A stretch of 64,000 nt of DNA from Paralichthys olivaceus (GCF_024713975.1 NC_091094.1:27366501-27430500); one strand, 5' to 3'. Shown: positions 1 through 9,067, counted from the stretch's first letter. Program-made: numbers and translations. The notes: generated by a model not told the origin, from the sequence alone.

Positions 1-25
1 AATTCTACCACTGAACCACCAATGC
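1..25 (-). tRNA. tRNA-Gly, 5' end only (cut by window edge)
   Basis: These are the first 25 nt (acceptor strand and D arm) of the tRNA-Gly(GCC) seen complete at 1337-1407. The rest lies left of the window. Confidence 0.85.
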
Positions 26-455
26 TTGCTTTGATGTTGTTTTTCGACTTTTTTTTTTTCGAGAACTCCCACTTAAGGGACCAGCATGCCCTGCCAGGGC
101 AGTTTATCTGATGTGTAAACCACTTCAAAGACCCCCTACCTTTACACTTTTCTGACATCCGATTGAGAGAGGGGTGCCCGACCATTCCTGTTATGTTCAA
201 CAGATATATTCACAACCGCTTCTCGGTGTGACTGGCCAAGTGTGTAGAGGTAAGAGAGGAGCAGGGTTAATATTTCTCTCTCAAGCCTGACATAACTATT
301 TCTGTTACTTTTCATGTGAACAACCAAGTGAAAGACTATAAAGAGAATGTCTGGACACGTACAAACATGTGCTCTCTGATGTCATTGACCAATACTCTAT
401 GGAATGCAGAGCCTGTAGTTGGAAGGTTGCTCATACCCTCATGTAATAAGACAGA

Positions 456-528
456 TGCCCCGTGTGAGGGTTGAACTCACGACCTTCAGATTATGAGACT
501 GACGCGCTGCCTACTGCGCCAACGAGGC
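456..528 (-). tRNA. tRNA-Met (CAT), elongator, copy 1
   Basis: A 73-nt gene closely matching vertebrate elongator tRNA-Met. The acceptor arm GCCTCGT/ACGGGGC has the usual U4-G69 wobble, the anticodon loop reads CTCATAA, and the T arm is GTGAG-TTCAACC-CTCAC with discriminator A. It lacks the features of initiator tRNA. There is no intron and CCA is not encoded. On the 3' side (lower coordinates) I find no run of four T within about 300 nt, so termination is not obvious. Confidence 0.95.
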
Positions 529-1336
529 CTATTTTATGAACAAAATGTGTGCCAAAAAAAATCTATATTTAAAAGTGACGGAACTACAAAATACCATTTG
601 TCAGTCAAAATAGTTCGGTCCAAATGTTACATGCCGTACGGACAGGACCAATGTTGCTGTAGAAACTTTGAATCATCTAGAAGAAGAATCATCAGGAGAA
701 GACCTATCCACACTTTTAAAGTAATTATGAACCAGTCCACAGTGAGCATTGGAATGCAAATACCTTAATCTGCTTGATGGCCAAGAACCTCACACCTGGA
801 GCAGGGTGTGGCTAGCAGCTCAGCTGGCCTCTAATGCAAACGACTGGCCAAGTGCAAAAGTCATTTAGACTTGAAAAACACTCTTGATTCTAAAAGTTTC
901 TACTTCATTCCCAAACCCTGTAAACAGACTCCTGGGTGGTACAGAAATGCAAAACACTACTTGTCTGTCACATAACCATGCATTCAATCCAATGTCTCAC
1001 AATTCAACATACATGTGTGTATTCTAGAACATTGCTGTCCAGTACTGTGTCCAAATGGTCCAAATGTTCCAGAACAAGAGTCATAAAGAGATAACGCTCA
1101 GTGTTTGTAAAGTCATTTCGAGCCAGTTAACTGTGAGCCTTACAAATCAATAATGTTAATCCACTTGGCGGCCCAAAGGCTCACACCTGGGACAGGGTGG
1201 GGCTAGCAGCCCATGTGGCCTCTACTGCAAATGACAGCCCCAATACCAATGCACTTTCGACTAGAAGGATGGTATACACATACCGATCACTATACCCACC
1301 ACGGGTGGTGCAACTCATTGGCTAAAGGTAGTATGA

Positions 1337-1407
1337 TGCATTAGCCGGGAATCGAACCCAGGCCTCCCGCGTGGCAGGCGAGAATTCTACCACTGAACCA
1401 CCAATGC
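1337..1407 (-). tRNA. tRNA-Gly (GCC), copy with T-stem wobble
   Basis: A 71-nt gene with anticodon GCC, T loop TTCGATT and discriminator A. The acceptor pairs GCATTGG/CTAATGC with one G-U. Its T stem reads CTGGG/CCCGG where the 9949 copy has CCGGG/CCCGG, which replaces one C-G pair with U-G. Its 3' flank has only TTT nearby, and no T4 for several hundred nt. Confidence 0.94.
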
Positions 1408-1837
1408 TTGCTTTGATGTTGTTTTTCGACTTTTTTTTTTTCGAGAACTCCCACTTAAGGGACCAGCATGCCCTGCCAGGGCAGTTTATCTGATGTGTAA
1501 ACCACTTCAAAGACCCCCTACCTTTACACTTTTCTGACATCCGATTGAGAGAGGGGTGCCCGACCATTCCTGTTATGTTCAACAGATATATTCACAACCG
1601 CTTCTCTGTGTGACTGGCCAAGTGTGTAGAGGTAAGAGAGGAGCAGGGTTAATATTTCTCTCTCAAGCCTGACATAACTATTTCTGTTACTTTTCATGTG
1701 AACAACCAAGTGAAAGACTATAAAGAGAATGTCTGGACACGTACAAACATGTGCTCTCTGATGTCATTGACCAATACTCTATGGAATGCAGAGCCTGTAG
1801 TTGGAAGGTTGCTCATACCCTCATGTAATAAGACAGA

Positions 1838-1910
1838 TGCCCCGTGTGAGGGTTGAACTCACGACCTTCAGATTATGAGACTGACGCGCTGCCTACTGCG
1901 CCAACGAGGC
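1838..1910 (-). tRNA. tRNA-Met (CAT), elongator, copy 2
   Basis: Identical to the 456-528 gene at all positions I compared, and exactly one unit (1382 bp) away. Confidence 0.95.
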
Positions 1911-2718
1911 CTATTTTATGAACAAAATGTGTGCCAAAAAAAATCTATATTTAAAAGTGACGGAACTACAAAATACCATTTGTCAGTCAAAATAGTTCGG
2001 TCCAAATGTTACATGCCGTACGGACAGGACCAATGTTGCTGTAGAAACTTTGAATCATCTAGAAGAAGAATCATCAGGAGAAGACCTATCCACACTTTTA
2101 AAGTAATTATGAACCAGTCCACAGTGAGCATTGGAATGCAAATACCTTAATCTGCTTGATGGCCAAGAACCTCACACCTGGAGCAGGGTGTGGCTAGCAG
2201 CTCAGCTGGCCTCTAATGCAAACGACTGGCCAAGTGCAAAAGTCATTTAGACTTGAAAAACACTCTTGATTCTAAAAGTTTCTACTTCATTCCCAAACCC
2301 TGTAAACAGACTCCTGGGTGGTACAGAAATGCAAAACACTACTTGTCTGTCACATAACCATGCATTCAATCCAATGTCTCACAATTCAACATACATGTGT
2401 GTATTCTAGAACATTGCTGTCCAGTACTGTGTCCAAATGGTCCAAATGTTCCAGAACAAGAGTCATAAAGAGATAACGCTCAGTGTTTGTAAAGTCATTT
2501 CGAGCCAGTTAACTGTGAGCCTTACAAATCAATAATGTTAATCCACTTGGCGGCCCAAAGGCTCACACCTGGGACAGGGTGGGGCTAGCAGCCCATGTGG
2601 CCTCTACTGCAAATGACAGCCCCAATACCAATGCACTTTCGACTAGAAGGATGGTATACACATACCGATCACTATACCCACCACGGGTGGTGCAACTCAT
2701 TGGCTAAAGGTAGTATGA

Positions 2719-2789
2719 TGCATTAGCCGGGAATCGAACCCAGGCCTCCCGCGTGGCAGGCGAGAATTCTACCACTGAACCACCAATGC
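2719..2789 (-). tRNA. tRNA-Gly (GCC), copy with T-stem wobble
   Basis: Same sequence as 1337-1407, including the U-G pair in the T stem. Confidence 0.94.
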
Positions 2790-3219
2790 TTGCTTTGATG
2801 TTGTTTTTCGACTTTTTTTTTTTCGAGAACTCCCACTTAAGGGACCAGCATGCCCTGCCAGGGCAGTTTATCTGATGTGTAAACCACTTCAAAGACCCCC
2901 TACCTTTACACTTTTCTGACATCCGATTGAGAGAGGGGTGCCCGACCATTCCTGTTATGTTCAACAGATATATTCACAACCGCTTCTCGGTGTGACTGGC
3001 CAAGTGTGTAGAGGTAAGAGAGGAGCAGGGTTAATATTTCTCTCTCAAGCCTGACATAACTATTTCTGTTACTTTTCATGTGAACAACCAAGTGAAAGAC
3101 TATAAAGAGAATGTCTGGACACGTACAAACATGTGCTCTCTGATGTCATTGACCAATACTCTATGGAATGCAGAGCCTGTAGTTGGAAGGTTGCTCATAC
3201 CCTCATGTAATAAGACAGA

Positions 3220-3292
3220 TGCCCCGTGTGAGGGTTAAACTCACGACCTTCAGATTATGAGACTGACGCGCTGCCTACTGCGCCAACGAGGC
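3220..3292 (-). tRNA. tRNA-Met (CAT), copy 3, T-loop variant
   Basis: Matches the other Met copies except that the plus strand reads GGGTTAAAC where they read GGGTTGAAC. In the gene the T loop becomes TTTAACC instead of TTCAACC, so the near-invariant C56 is T. C56 pairs with G19 at the elbow of the L-shape and is also part of box B. This copy is probably impaired in folding and in TFIIIC binding. Confidence 0.85.
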
Positions 3293-4100
3293 CTATTTTA
3301 TGAACAAAATGTGTGCCAAAAAAAATCTATATTTAAAAGTGACGGAACTACAAAATACCATTTGTCAGTCAAAATAGTTCGGTCCAAATGTTACATGCCG
3401 TACGGACAGGACCAATGTTGCTGTAGAAACTTTGAATCATCTAGAAGAAGAATCATCAGGAGAAGACCTATCCACACTTTTAAAGTAATTATGAACCAGT
3501 CCACAGTGAGCATTGGAATGCAAATACCTTAATCTGCTTGATGGCCAAGAACCTCACACCTGGAGCAGGGTGTGGCTAGCAGCTCAGCTGGCCTCTAATG
3601 CAAACGACTGGCCAAGTGCAAAAGTCATTTAGACTTGAAAAACACTCTTGATTCTAAAAGTTTCTACTTCATTCCCAAACCCTGTAAACAGACTCCTGGG
3701 TGGTACAGAAATGCAAAACACTACTTGTCTGTCACATAACCATGCATTCAATCCAATGTCTCACAATTCAACATACATGTGTGTATTCTAGAACATTGCT
3801 GTCCAGTACTGTGTCCAAATGGTCCAAATGTTCCAGAACAAGAGTCATAAAGAGATAACGCTCAGTGTTTGTAAAGTCATTTCGAGCCAGTTAACTGTGA
3901 GCCTTACAAATCAATAATGTTAATCCACTTGGCGGCCCAAAGGCTCACACCTGGGACAGGGTGGGGCTAGCAGCCCATGTGGCCTCTACTGCAAATGACA
4001 GCCCCAATACCAATGCACTTTCGACTAGAAGGATGGTATACACATACCGATCACTATACCCACCACGGGTGGTGCAACTCATTGGCTAAAGGTAGTATGA

Positions 4101-4135
4101 TGCATTAGCCGGGAATCGAACCCGGGCCTCCCGCG
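4101..4135 (-). pseudogene. tRNA-Gly 3' part (nt 37-71), interrupted by insertion
   Basis: Contains the 3' anticodon stem, T arm and acceptor strand of tRNA-Gly, with the canonical CCGGG T stem. Identity with intact copies stops after 4135. The missing 5' part (nt 1-42) is at 8596-8637, and the two pieces overlap by exactly the six bases that are duplicated at the insertion. Confidence 0.93.
4130..4135. repeat. Target-site duplication, left copy (CCCGCG)
   Basis: Six bases of the tRNA-Gly gene that appear again at 8596-8601. An intact gene has them once. Confidence 0.8.
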
Positions 4136-4136
4136 C

Positions 4137-4152
4137 GGCCCTCGAGAAAAGT
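4137..4152 (+). repeat. Terminal inverted repeat-like end, left
   Basis: Reads GGCCCTCGAGAAAAGT. The reverse complement of the right end is GGCCAGTCGAGAATACT. They share GGCC and TCGAGAA, with a one-base length difference between those blocks. Confidence 0.5.
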
Positions 4153-4313
4153 TTAGCTAAACCGACCTAAACGCTTTTTAACATGCATTTCAATGATAGT
4201 GCTGAACCACAGTGTGGATGTAATATTCTTTTGGCCACTCTTCCGGCTGTGGCGCTGTTCCGACTTTTTCTATAGACTCTCGGTCCTCCGATATTTTTTT
4301 TTTTTTCCTTCAG

Positions 4314-4437
4314 GCAAACCTCTAACGGCAGACGGTCATAAAAGCGTGCATATTCACTGTCTACTGTTGATGTCATTACGTGTTCTTACAGGGGCTGTGC
4401 ATCATTCAAACATTCAAGTCATTTTCATTCGTCAAAG
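4314..4437 (+). other. Possible leader exon between splice-like signals
   Basis: A T-rich tract ending TTCCTTCAG (to 4313) looks like a splice acceptor, and AAAG|GTAAGA at 4437/4438 looks like a donor. A further acceptor-like AG lies at 4390-4391. Together with an acceptor-like TATGGTAG at 5521-5528 just ahead of the ATG at 5535, this would make a 124-nt exon joined over a ~1.09-kb intron to the coding exon. This is motif reading only. Confidence 0.3.
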
Positions 4438-5528
4438 GTAAGACACGTTGTTTTATTTTCATAAAAGTTAGCCTGCTTTCTGATAACATTAGTTCGCTGC
4501 TGCTGCTTATTCGCTTGGTTGATGCGATAGAACTGCCCGGAATTAAGTTTGGGGTAATTATGGACTAAATAATGAATGAACATCATGCTATTTGTTGAGA
4601 TTGTGTGTGGTTTTTAGGTTGTTGCTTAATATTATATATTCGTCAGCGCGGTATTGACAGTAATGTCGTGTCAGCAGTTGCCTAGCACCACTCGCAGGGT
4701 AACGCAGAAGATTTGTGGTGAAATAACACGTCAAAGTATGAATGGACATGATCGTTTTATATAGTTATTTGCATAGTTTTCATGACGTGGCGTTAAATAG
4801 TCTTGTCAGTCCGTTTATATCAATCTTTTGTTGATAAGTTAACTATAGCCTACCTCAGCATTGCTCACTTGCTAAGAGACTGACGCTACAAACGTTTGTT
4901 GAAATTACGTGATAACATGATTGTATTTCATATTTTTGTGTATCTGGTTTTGATGTCGTGATGTTAACTCATCTTTACACCATGGATCTGTTACTCCTAA
5001 GATGTCTGACTAGTTAGGCTACATATTGCATCAACTAAAACAGCTGTACTACTGAGGGATTGATACCATCTCTTTTTTTAAAATACAAATGTGATATTAA
5101 TATGTTCAAATTCATTTGGCAGAACTAGTAGTGCCAGAGTAGACTTTCAGACAAGCAGTAGAGGTCTGCCTACCGTATTAATCAAGTGTAATAAGACTTT
5201 GATCTAGGCATTCACTTCTCCTACCCCCCCCCCCCCTCTCTCACACACACATAACTGCTCTCCAACTCCTGCTGCAAAGACCGTCCCACCCCCCTGTTGT
5301 TTTCGCGCCCACACACACACACTGTGAGTAGATAAGGATCAGAGAGGTGTGATAAACTATTGTCTTGACCCTATGAACTATTTCACTGCAAGCCCCCCCA
5401 CACACACACGCACACACTGTACTTCCTCCCAGACTCAGAGGTGTGAGAAACTATTGCCTTTACCCTCTGAACTATTTGACTGAAGTTCATAGAAGATAAC
5501 CCAAACTTATGTTTTTACTTTATGGTAG
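4438..5528 (+). other. Non-coding, intron-like stretch with simple repeats
   Basis: No open frame of interest. It contains a run of 13 C at 5224-5236, CA repeats near 5241-5250, 5311-5321 and 5399-5417, and two diverged copies of a ~94-bp segment (from about 5343 and 5437). The copies share the pattern AGAGGTGTGA, AAACTATTG and GAACTATTT. Confidence 0.5.
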
Positions 5529-5534
5529 GTCAAG

Positions 5535-6341
5535 ATGCAGAGGGCGGTGTTCTTCCCAGGTAAGCTCAGTGTTGTGTTCCGCAAGGGACCAGGTGGATTT
5601 CTCTTACAGGAACCCTCTGCAGAAGCCAGACGGATCAAGGATGACCCCACTCGTCAGGACAGGTCTGCCCTGAGAGAGGACCTTGTGCGGCAGAATGCCC
5701 TGGCTGCGGTTCGTCAGAGAGGGGGTGATGCCTCAGACAGGACGGAGGTGCTAGGAGACTACATCCTGCAGTTTGGCAAGTATAAAGGGAAGGCTTTCAG
5801 GTGGCTTTTGGAGAATGATGTTGGCTCTACATGTTACCTTGTCAAGGATATGCGTAAGGAGGAGGCTGCAGGTCGTTTCAGGCCCGAGGGGCATAGCAAG
5901 GATAGTCTACTGTCCTTTGTGAATTATGCTCTGAGTTTTGCAGAGATCCAGTCTCTCCTCGCCTACGAGGCCAGGGGAGAGGGTGTGGTGACAGCCACAT
6001 CAGAGGACGACCAGCTGGTTGGCTTTGGCGACAGGGCCAAGAGCACCTGGAAGGAGGAAGAGACAAGACCCACAACCAGACCCACAACCACACCCACAAC
6101 CAACAGTCCGCCTCTGCAGATTCTGCCGCTTGGAACTGAAACAGGGACCAAACAGCCCTCACATTCACACGGGCTTCCCTGGAGTGGCAGGGAAATACAT
6201 TCAAGGATATGTGTTCCTCCCAACCGCAATAAGACTCTACAACTCATCTCCCTCTGTCAGAGCCACCATCACAGAACTGCACTAACATACCTGTCACCTT
6301 TGCACCATGTACCCTGCACTACACTACGTGTGTTAATTTAA
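5535..6341 (+). CDS. Broken gene with an ExoX-C-terminal-like motif
   Basis: An open frame of 268 codons; only about the first 180-190 look like the original gene. Residues 73-97 contain the recognisable motif: F80-G81-K82-Y83-K84-G85-K86 followed by W90-L91-L92-E93-N94-D95-V96-G97. This resembles the small C-terminal domain of ExoX-type exonucleases (FGKYKG ... D-G-Y), and similar modules occur in large uncharacterised teleost proteins. There are no exonuclease catalytic residues here, so no activity can be assigned. Residues ~177-192 are a Thr/Pro-rich repeat (RPTTRPTTTPTTN). Beyond that, the reading frame runs into the nested LINE and is not native. The ATG at 5535 follows an acceptor-like AG. 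A same-frame piece after the LINE (6996-7115) may be the original 3' end. It may be cargo or a transposon gene. Confidence 0.5.
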   Translation: MQRAVFFPGKLSVVFRKGPGGFLLQEPSAEARRIKDDPTRQDRSALREDLVRQNALAAVRQRGGDASDRTEVLGDYILQFGKYKGKAFRWLLENDVGSTCYLVKDMRKEEAAGRFRPEGHSKDSLLSFVNYALSFAEIQSLLAYEARGEGVVTATSEDDQLVGFGDRAKSTWKEEETRPTTRPTTTPTTNSPPLQILPLGTETGTKQPSHSHGLPWSGREIHSRICVPPNRNKTLQLISLCQSHHHRTALTYLSPLHHVPCTTLRVLI

Positions 6342-6983
6342 ACCACTTTAATATTACAGACCTTTTTATAGAATAATATTGTCTTTTGCACATCCAGTCC
6401 ACGTATTCTTACACTGCCAGTATATTGTATAGTCAAGTACTGATATTTATACCCTATTATATATTATATATCATATCATATTATATCATACTCTGCATAT
6501 TCTCTGTATATTCTTCGGATTTACAAGTCTATATACACATATTTATACATGTGTACATGCTATTATTATATTATTATTATCACTACTACTACTACTATTA
6601 TTATTATTATATATACTATTGCTGCCATTATTACTATATACTGCTATTATATTGGTATAATTACTGTCTATATAAATATATATTATGTTATATTGTATAC
6701 TATATATATATATATATAAATATATACTGTACTAATATTCTTATATACTGTCTAACAATAACATTACCATCATATCATTATTACTATTATCATCATATTG
6801 CCACTGCACTACTTGTCTGCCTATTCATCTTGTGTTTCTGTTTCTGTTCTTTTTACCTAAATGTTTTGTTTTGTTTTGTTCTATTGCATTGTGTTTTGTT
6901 GTGTTCCGATACACAAGCTGCTATGACACCTTAATTTCCCTCCGGGGATGAATAAAGTACTCTATCTATCTATCTATCTATCT
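6108..6983 (+). mobile_element. 5'-truncated LINE 3' end, L2-like, nested in the broken gene
   Basis: The frame starting at 6019 carries, near its end, YIQGYVFLPTAIRLYNSS (about 6193-6246), which resembles the C-terminal end of fish non-LTR retrotransposon ORF2 proteins. It ends at 6285. An AT-rich 3' region follows, then CTCCGGGGATGAATAAAG and a TCTA microsatellite tail ending near 6983. This combination is typical of L2-type fish LINEs that use a microsatellite tail. The left boundary near 6108 is a guess: the element is truncated, and the Pro/Thr minisatellite just before it blurs the edge. A CR1 or Rex1 relative cannot be ruled out. Confidence 0.6.
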
Positions 6984-6995
6984 TATTGCCCATCA

Positions 6996-7115
6996 AAGGT
7001 GTACTCTTTGTACAGAGATAAGGGCATGGCCAAGGAGATGAGCTGGCCCGAGTTTCAGCAGTCTCCTTTCTATGAGGCTGAGAGACAAAGAACTGTGGAA
7101 GAAAGGAAGAAATGA
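6996..7115 (+). pseudogene. Probable 3' remnant of the broken gene, after the LINE
   Basis: A short frame in phase with the 5535 start. It reads from KVYSLYRDKGMAKEMSW to a TGA at 7113-7115 and is rich in charged residues (QSPFYEAERQRTVEERKK). Composition changes sharply from the AT-rich LINE tail to balanced coding-like sequence, then back to AT-rich 3' sequence. I read it as the C-terminal end of the gene beginning at 5535, separated by the LINE. I do not recognise a domain. Confidence 0.4.
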
Positions 7116-7456
7116 TTTCCCTGTATACCAATTGTTTAGACCCATTTTATTTGAATTTATTTCATTATTTTATTTCATTATTGTTCTTAATGTTTCTTAT
7201 TTGACTTGTGTATATGTCTCTAGACGTACAGGTTCTTTGTCTGTGTATATGTAAATAGACTACAAATTAATAGTTGTAAAACAAAGTGTACATATATTGT
7301 TTTTCTTTTCTTTTTTTCTTTTATTTATGTGTGAATGCGTGAAAATGTACACACCAGAAACTAGTTTGGTTTGTTTGTTGTGTTCTTTTTTTTAAAATTT
7401 ATTTATTTATTTTACAAATGTCTGAATGTATGAATGTGTGAAAGGTATATATGCCA
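7116..7456 (+). other. AT-rich 3'-UTR-like sequence
   Basis: T-rich runs and no supported gene. It leads directly into the duplicated 346/361-bp segments. Confidence 0.4.
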
Positions 7457-7802
7457 GTATGTAGAAACTTGATCTTTTGTGCATAGTTTGGACTGTTTGT
7501 TGTACAGATCTACTTAGTGCTCTGTTGTTAACAATCGTTTGGATGTAAATAAGTCAATGCTTCCGTCTAGTCTTCTGTATGAAAGTAAATAGATTGTAAA
7601 CATGAAAAGGTTCATATGTTATTAGGTTATTATGTTCATTGTTTTGCATGGTTATATGTCTATAGATCATAGGTTCTTTAGACTTCTGTTGAGCTGAATA
7701 TAGCTGTATAGTTTTTTCTTTTACTTATATTTTTTACTTACTTTAACATTATTGCATGACCAGAAACACCAGTTTTCTACTTGTCATATTAACCAGCACT
7801 GT
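7457..7802 (+). repeat. Direct duplication, copy 1 (~346 bp)
   Basis: Begins near GTATGTAGAAACTTGATC and ends AACCAGCACTGT. Nearly all of it recurs immediately downstream with few substitutions, indicating a fairly recent tandem duplication. Confidence 0.85.
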
Positions 7803-8163
7803 GTATGTAGACACTTGATCTTTTGTGCATAGTTTGGACTGTTTTGTTGTACAGATGTACTTAGTGCTCTGTTGTTAAAAATCGTTTGGATGTAAATAAG
7901 TCAACGCTTCCGTCTAGTCTTCTGTATGAAAGTAAATAGATTGTAAACATGAAAAGGTTCATATGTTATTAGGTTATTATGTTAATTGTTCTGCATGGTT
8001 ATATGTCTATAGATCATAGGTTCTTTAGACTTCTGTTGAGCTGAATATAGCTGTATAGTTTTTTCTTTCTTTTTTTTTCTTTTACTTAATTTTTTTACTT
8101 ACTTTAACATTATTGCATGACCAGAAACACCAGTTTTCTACTTGTCATATTAACCAGCACTGT
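7803..8163 (+). repeat. Direct duplication, copy 2 (~361 bp)
   Basis: Second copy, offset 346 bp at the start and 361 bp at the end. The 15-bp excess is an expanded T/C-rich run near 8065-8085. Confidence 0.85.
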
Positions 8164-8312
8164 ATCTATCACTGTATACTCCCCCTCCCTATGTATGTAC
8201 TGTGTCATTGTCATATCTAATTGTTGTCTTAAATTATCTATATTATTTCTAAAACTTTACTTACAGCCCAATTATTTCATTTGTCATATATACATTATTT
8301 CACATGTTCATA

Positions 8313-8318
8313 AATAAA
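8313..8318 (+). promoter_or_regulatory. PolyA signal AATAAA
   Basis: An AATAAA followed by T/G-rich sequence, downstream of the gene remnant. It could serve a transcript running from 5535 through the duplication. Confidence 0.4.
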
Positions 8319-8461
8319 ACTGGATCTTTCTTTGAAATATTGCACACTGCCTTTTTGTCCTGCTTAAAAAAAAACAATATAGTGGTCATAGTAGTCATGA
8401 GTCATAAGAATTAATTGTTAATCTCCACGTATTTTCAATGCTTTTTGCTCAGAAATATCAC

Positions 8462-8512
8462 ATTCAATAACAGCGCGATCGGGATGCGAACCCCGTCTTT
8501 TGGGGAATCGGA
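8462..8512 (-). other. tRNA-like T-arm / box B-like remnant near the right end
   Basis: On the minus strand this region reads GGGGTTCGCATCCCG, one base off the Pol III box B consensus GGTTCGANNCC. A small CCCC/GGGG hairpin precedes it. Only three of five T-stem pairs would form. It may be a SINE or tRNA fossil, or chance. A TTTA short tandem repeat lies beside it. Confidence 0.3.
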
Positions 8513-8578
8513 AATAAATAAATAAATGAACGGACCCAGAGAGAATGCTTCGATCCTATTGGCTTGCTGGACTGGTCC

Positions 8579-8595
8579 AGTATTCTCGACTGGCC
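8579..8595 (-). repeat. Terminal inverted repeat-like end, right
   Basis: Partner of 4137-4152 in inverted orientation, with the outermost GGCC abutting the duplicated CCCGCG. Confidence 0.5.
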
Positions 8596-8601
8596 CCCGC
8601 G
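8596..8601. repeat. Target-site duplication, right copy (CCCGCG)
   Basis: Second copy of 4130-4135. The base before it (C) differs from the T of intact genes, so the duplication is exactly six bases. Confidence 0.8.
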
Positions 8602-8637
8602 TGGCAGGCGAGAATTCTACCACTGAACCACCAATGC
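8596..8637 (-). pseudogene. tRNA-Gly 5' part (nt 1-42), interrupted by insertion
   Basis: Contains the acceptor strand, D arm with box A, and anticodon GCC, then breaks off in the 3' anticodon stem. It lacks the T arm and box B. Confidence 0.93.
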
Positions 8638-9067
8638 TTGCTTTGATGTTGTTTTTCGACTTTTTTTTTTTCGAGAACTCCCACTTAAGGGACCAGCATG
8701 CCCTGCCAGGGCAGTTTATCTGATGTGTAAACCACTTCAAAGACCCCCTACCTTTACACTTTTCTGACATCCGATTGAGAGAGGGGTGCCCGACCATTCC
8801 TGTTATGTTCAACAGATATATTCACAACCGCTTCTCGGTGTGACTGGCCAAGTGTGTAGAGGTAAGAGAGGAGCAGGGTTAATATTTCTCTCTCAAGCCT
8901 GACATAACTATTTCTGTTACTTTTCATGTGAACAACCAAGTGAAAGACTATAAAGAGAATGTCTGGACACGTACAAACATGTGCTCTCTGATGTCATTGA
9001 CCAATACTCTATGGAATGCAGAGCCTGTAGTTGGAAGGTTGCTCATACCCTCATGTAATAAGACAGA

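Larger units (their letters stand above)
1..4135. repeat. Array A, left part: 1382-bp tandem unit with tRNA-Gly and tRNA-Met
   Basis: Sequence at position 1 recurs at 1383 and 2765, so the period is 1382 bp. Each unit carries tRNA-Gly(GCC) and tRNA-Met(CAT) on the minus strand, separated by spacers of about 430 and 810 bp. Copies differ by only a few single bases, for example G/T near 227 versus 1609 and G/A near 3237. The spacers hold A/T runs and an old internal duplication (about 710-850 versus 1100-1245) but no convincing protein gene. The last unit stops inside its tRNA-Gly at 4135, where the insertion begins. Confidence 0.95.
4136..8595. mobile_element. 4.46-kb insertion in a tRNA-Gly gene; candidate tRNA-targeting DNA transposon
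   Basis: This segment splits one tRNA-Gly gene and leaves both halves, with a 6-bp duplication, so removing it plus one duplicate would restore an ordinary array unit. Its ends are imperfect inverted repeats (4137-4152 and 8579-8595). The interior is unrelated to both tRNA arrays and holds a broken gene, a nested LINE, a direct duplication and a polyA signal. I see no transposase-like reading frame, so if it is a transposon it is non-autonomous or has lost that part. Dada elements are known to insert into multicopy small-RNA genes, as I recall with 6-7-bp duplications. Membership here is inference. A recombination junction is the alternative. Confidence 0.6.

Noticed and set aside
456-528. 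Initiator tRNA-Met
   Set aside because: Acceptor GCCTCGT and T loop TTCAACC are elongator features. The initiator A1-U72 pair and its T loop are absent.
142-3532. Open frames in Array A, including one with GGSVVEFSPATREAWVRFP
   Set aside because: The minus-strand frame is a translation of the tRNA-Gly gene, and the plus-strand 91-residue frame begins inside antisense tRNA-Met. Neither shows coding signs.
5560-5609. Possible mini-intron CAG|GTAAGC ... CTCTTACAG|G in the broken gene
   Set aside because: Only 50 nt, below usual vertebrate intron size. Its removal also brings an early stop in the frame from the 5535 ATG.
5878-6204. Minus-strand 94- and 108-residue frames over the broken gene
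   Set aside because: Antisense shadows of the coding strand and the Thr/Pro repeat, with no recognisable domain.
6386-6934. 182-residue tyrosine/isoleucine-rich frame
   Set aside because: It arises from the AT-rich, TAT/TTA-repetitive 3' region of the LINE; low complexity, not a protein.
4136-8595. Insertion as a retroviral or LTR element
   Set aside because: No direct terminal repeats, primer site or polymerase-like frame. The ends are inverted and the only retroelement piece is the nested LINE end.
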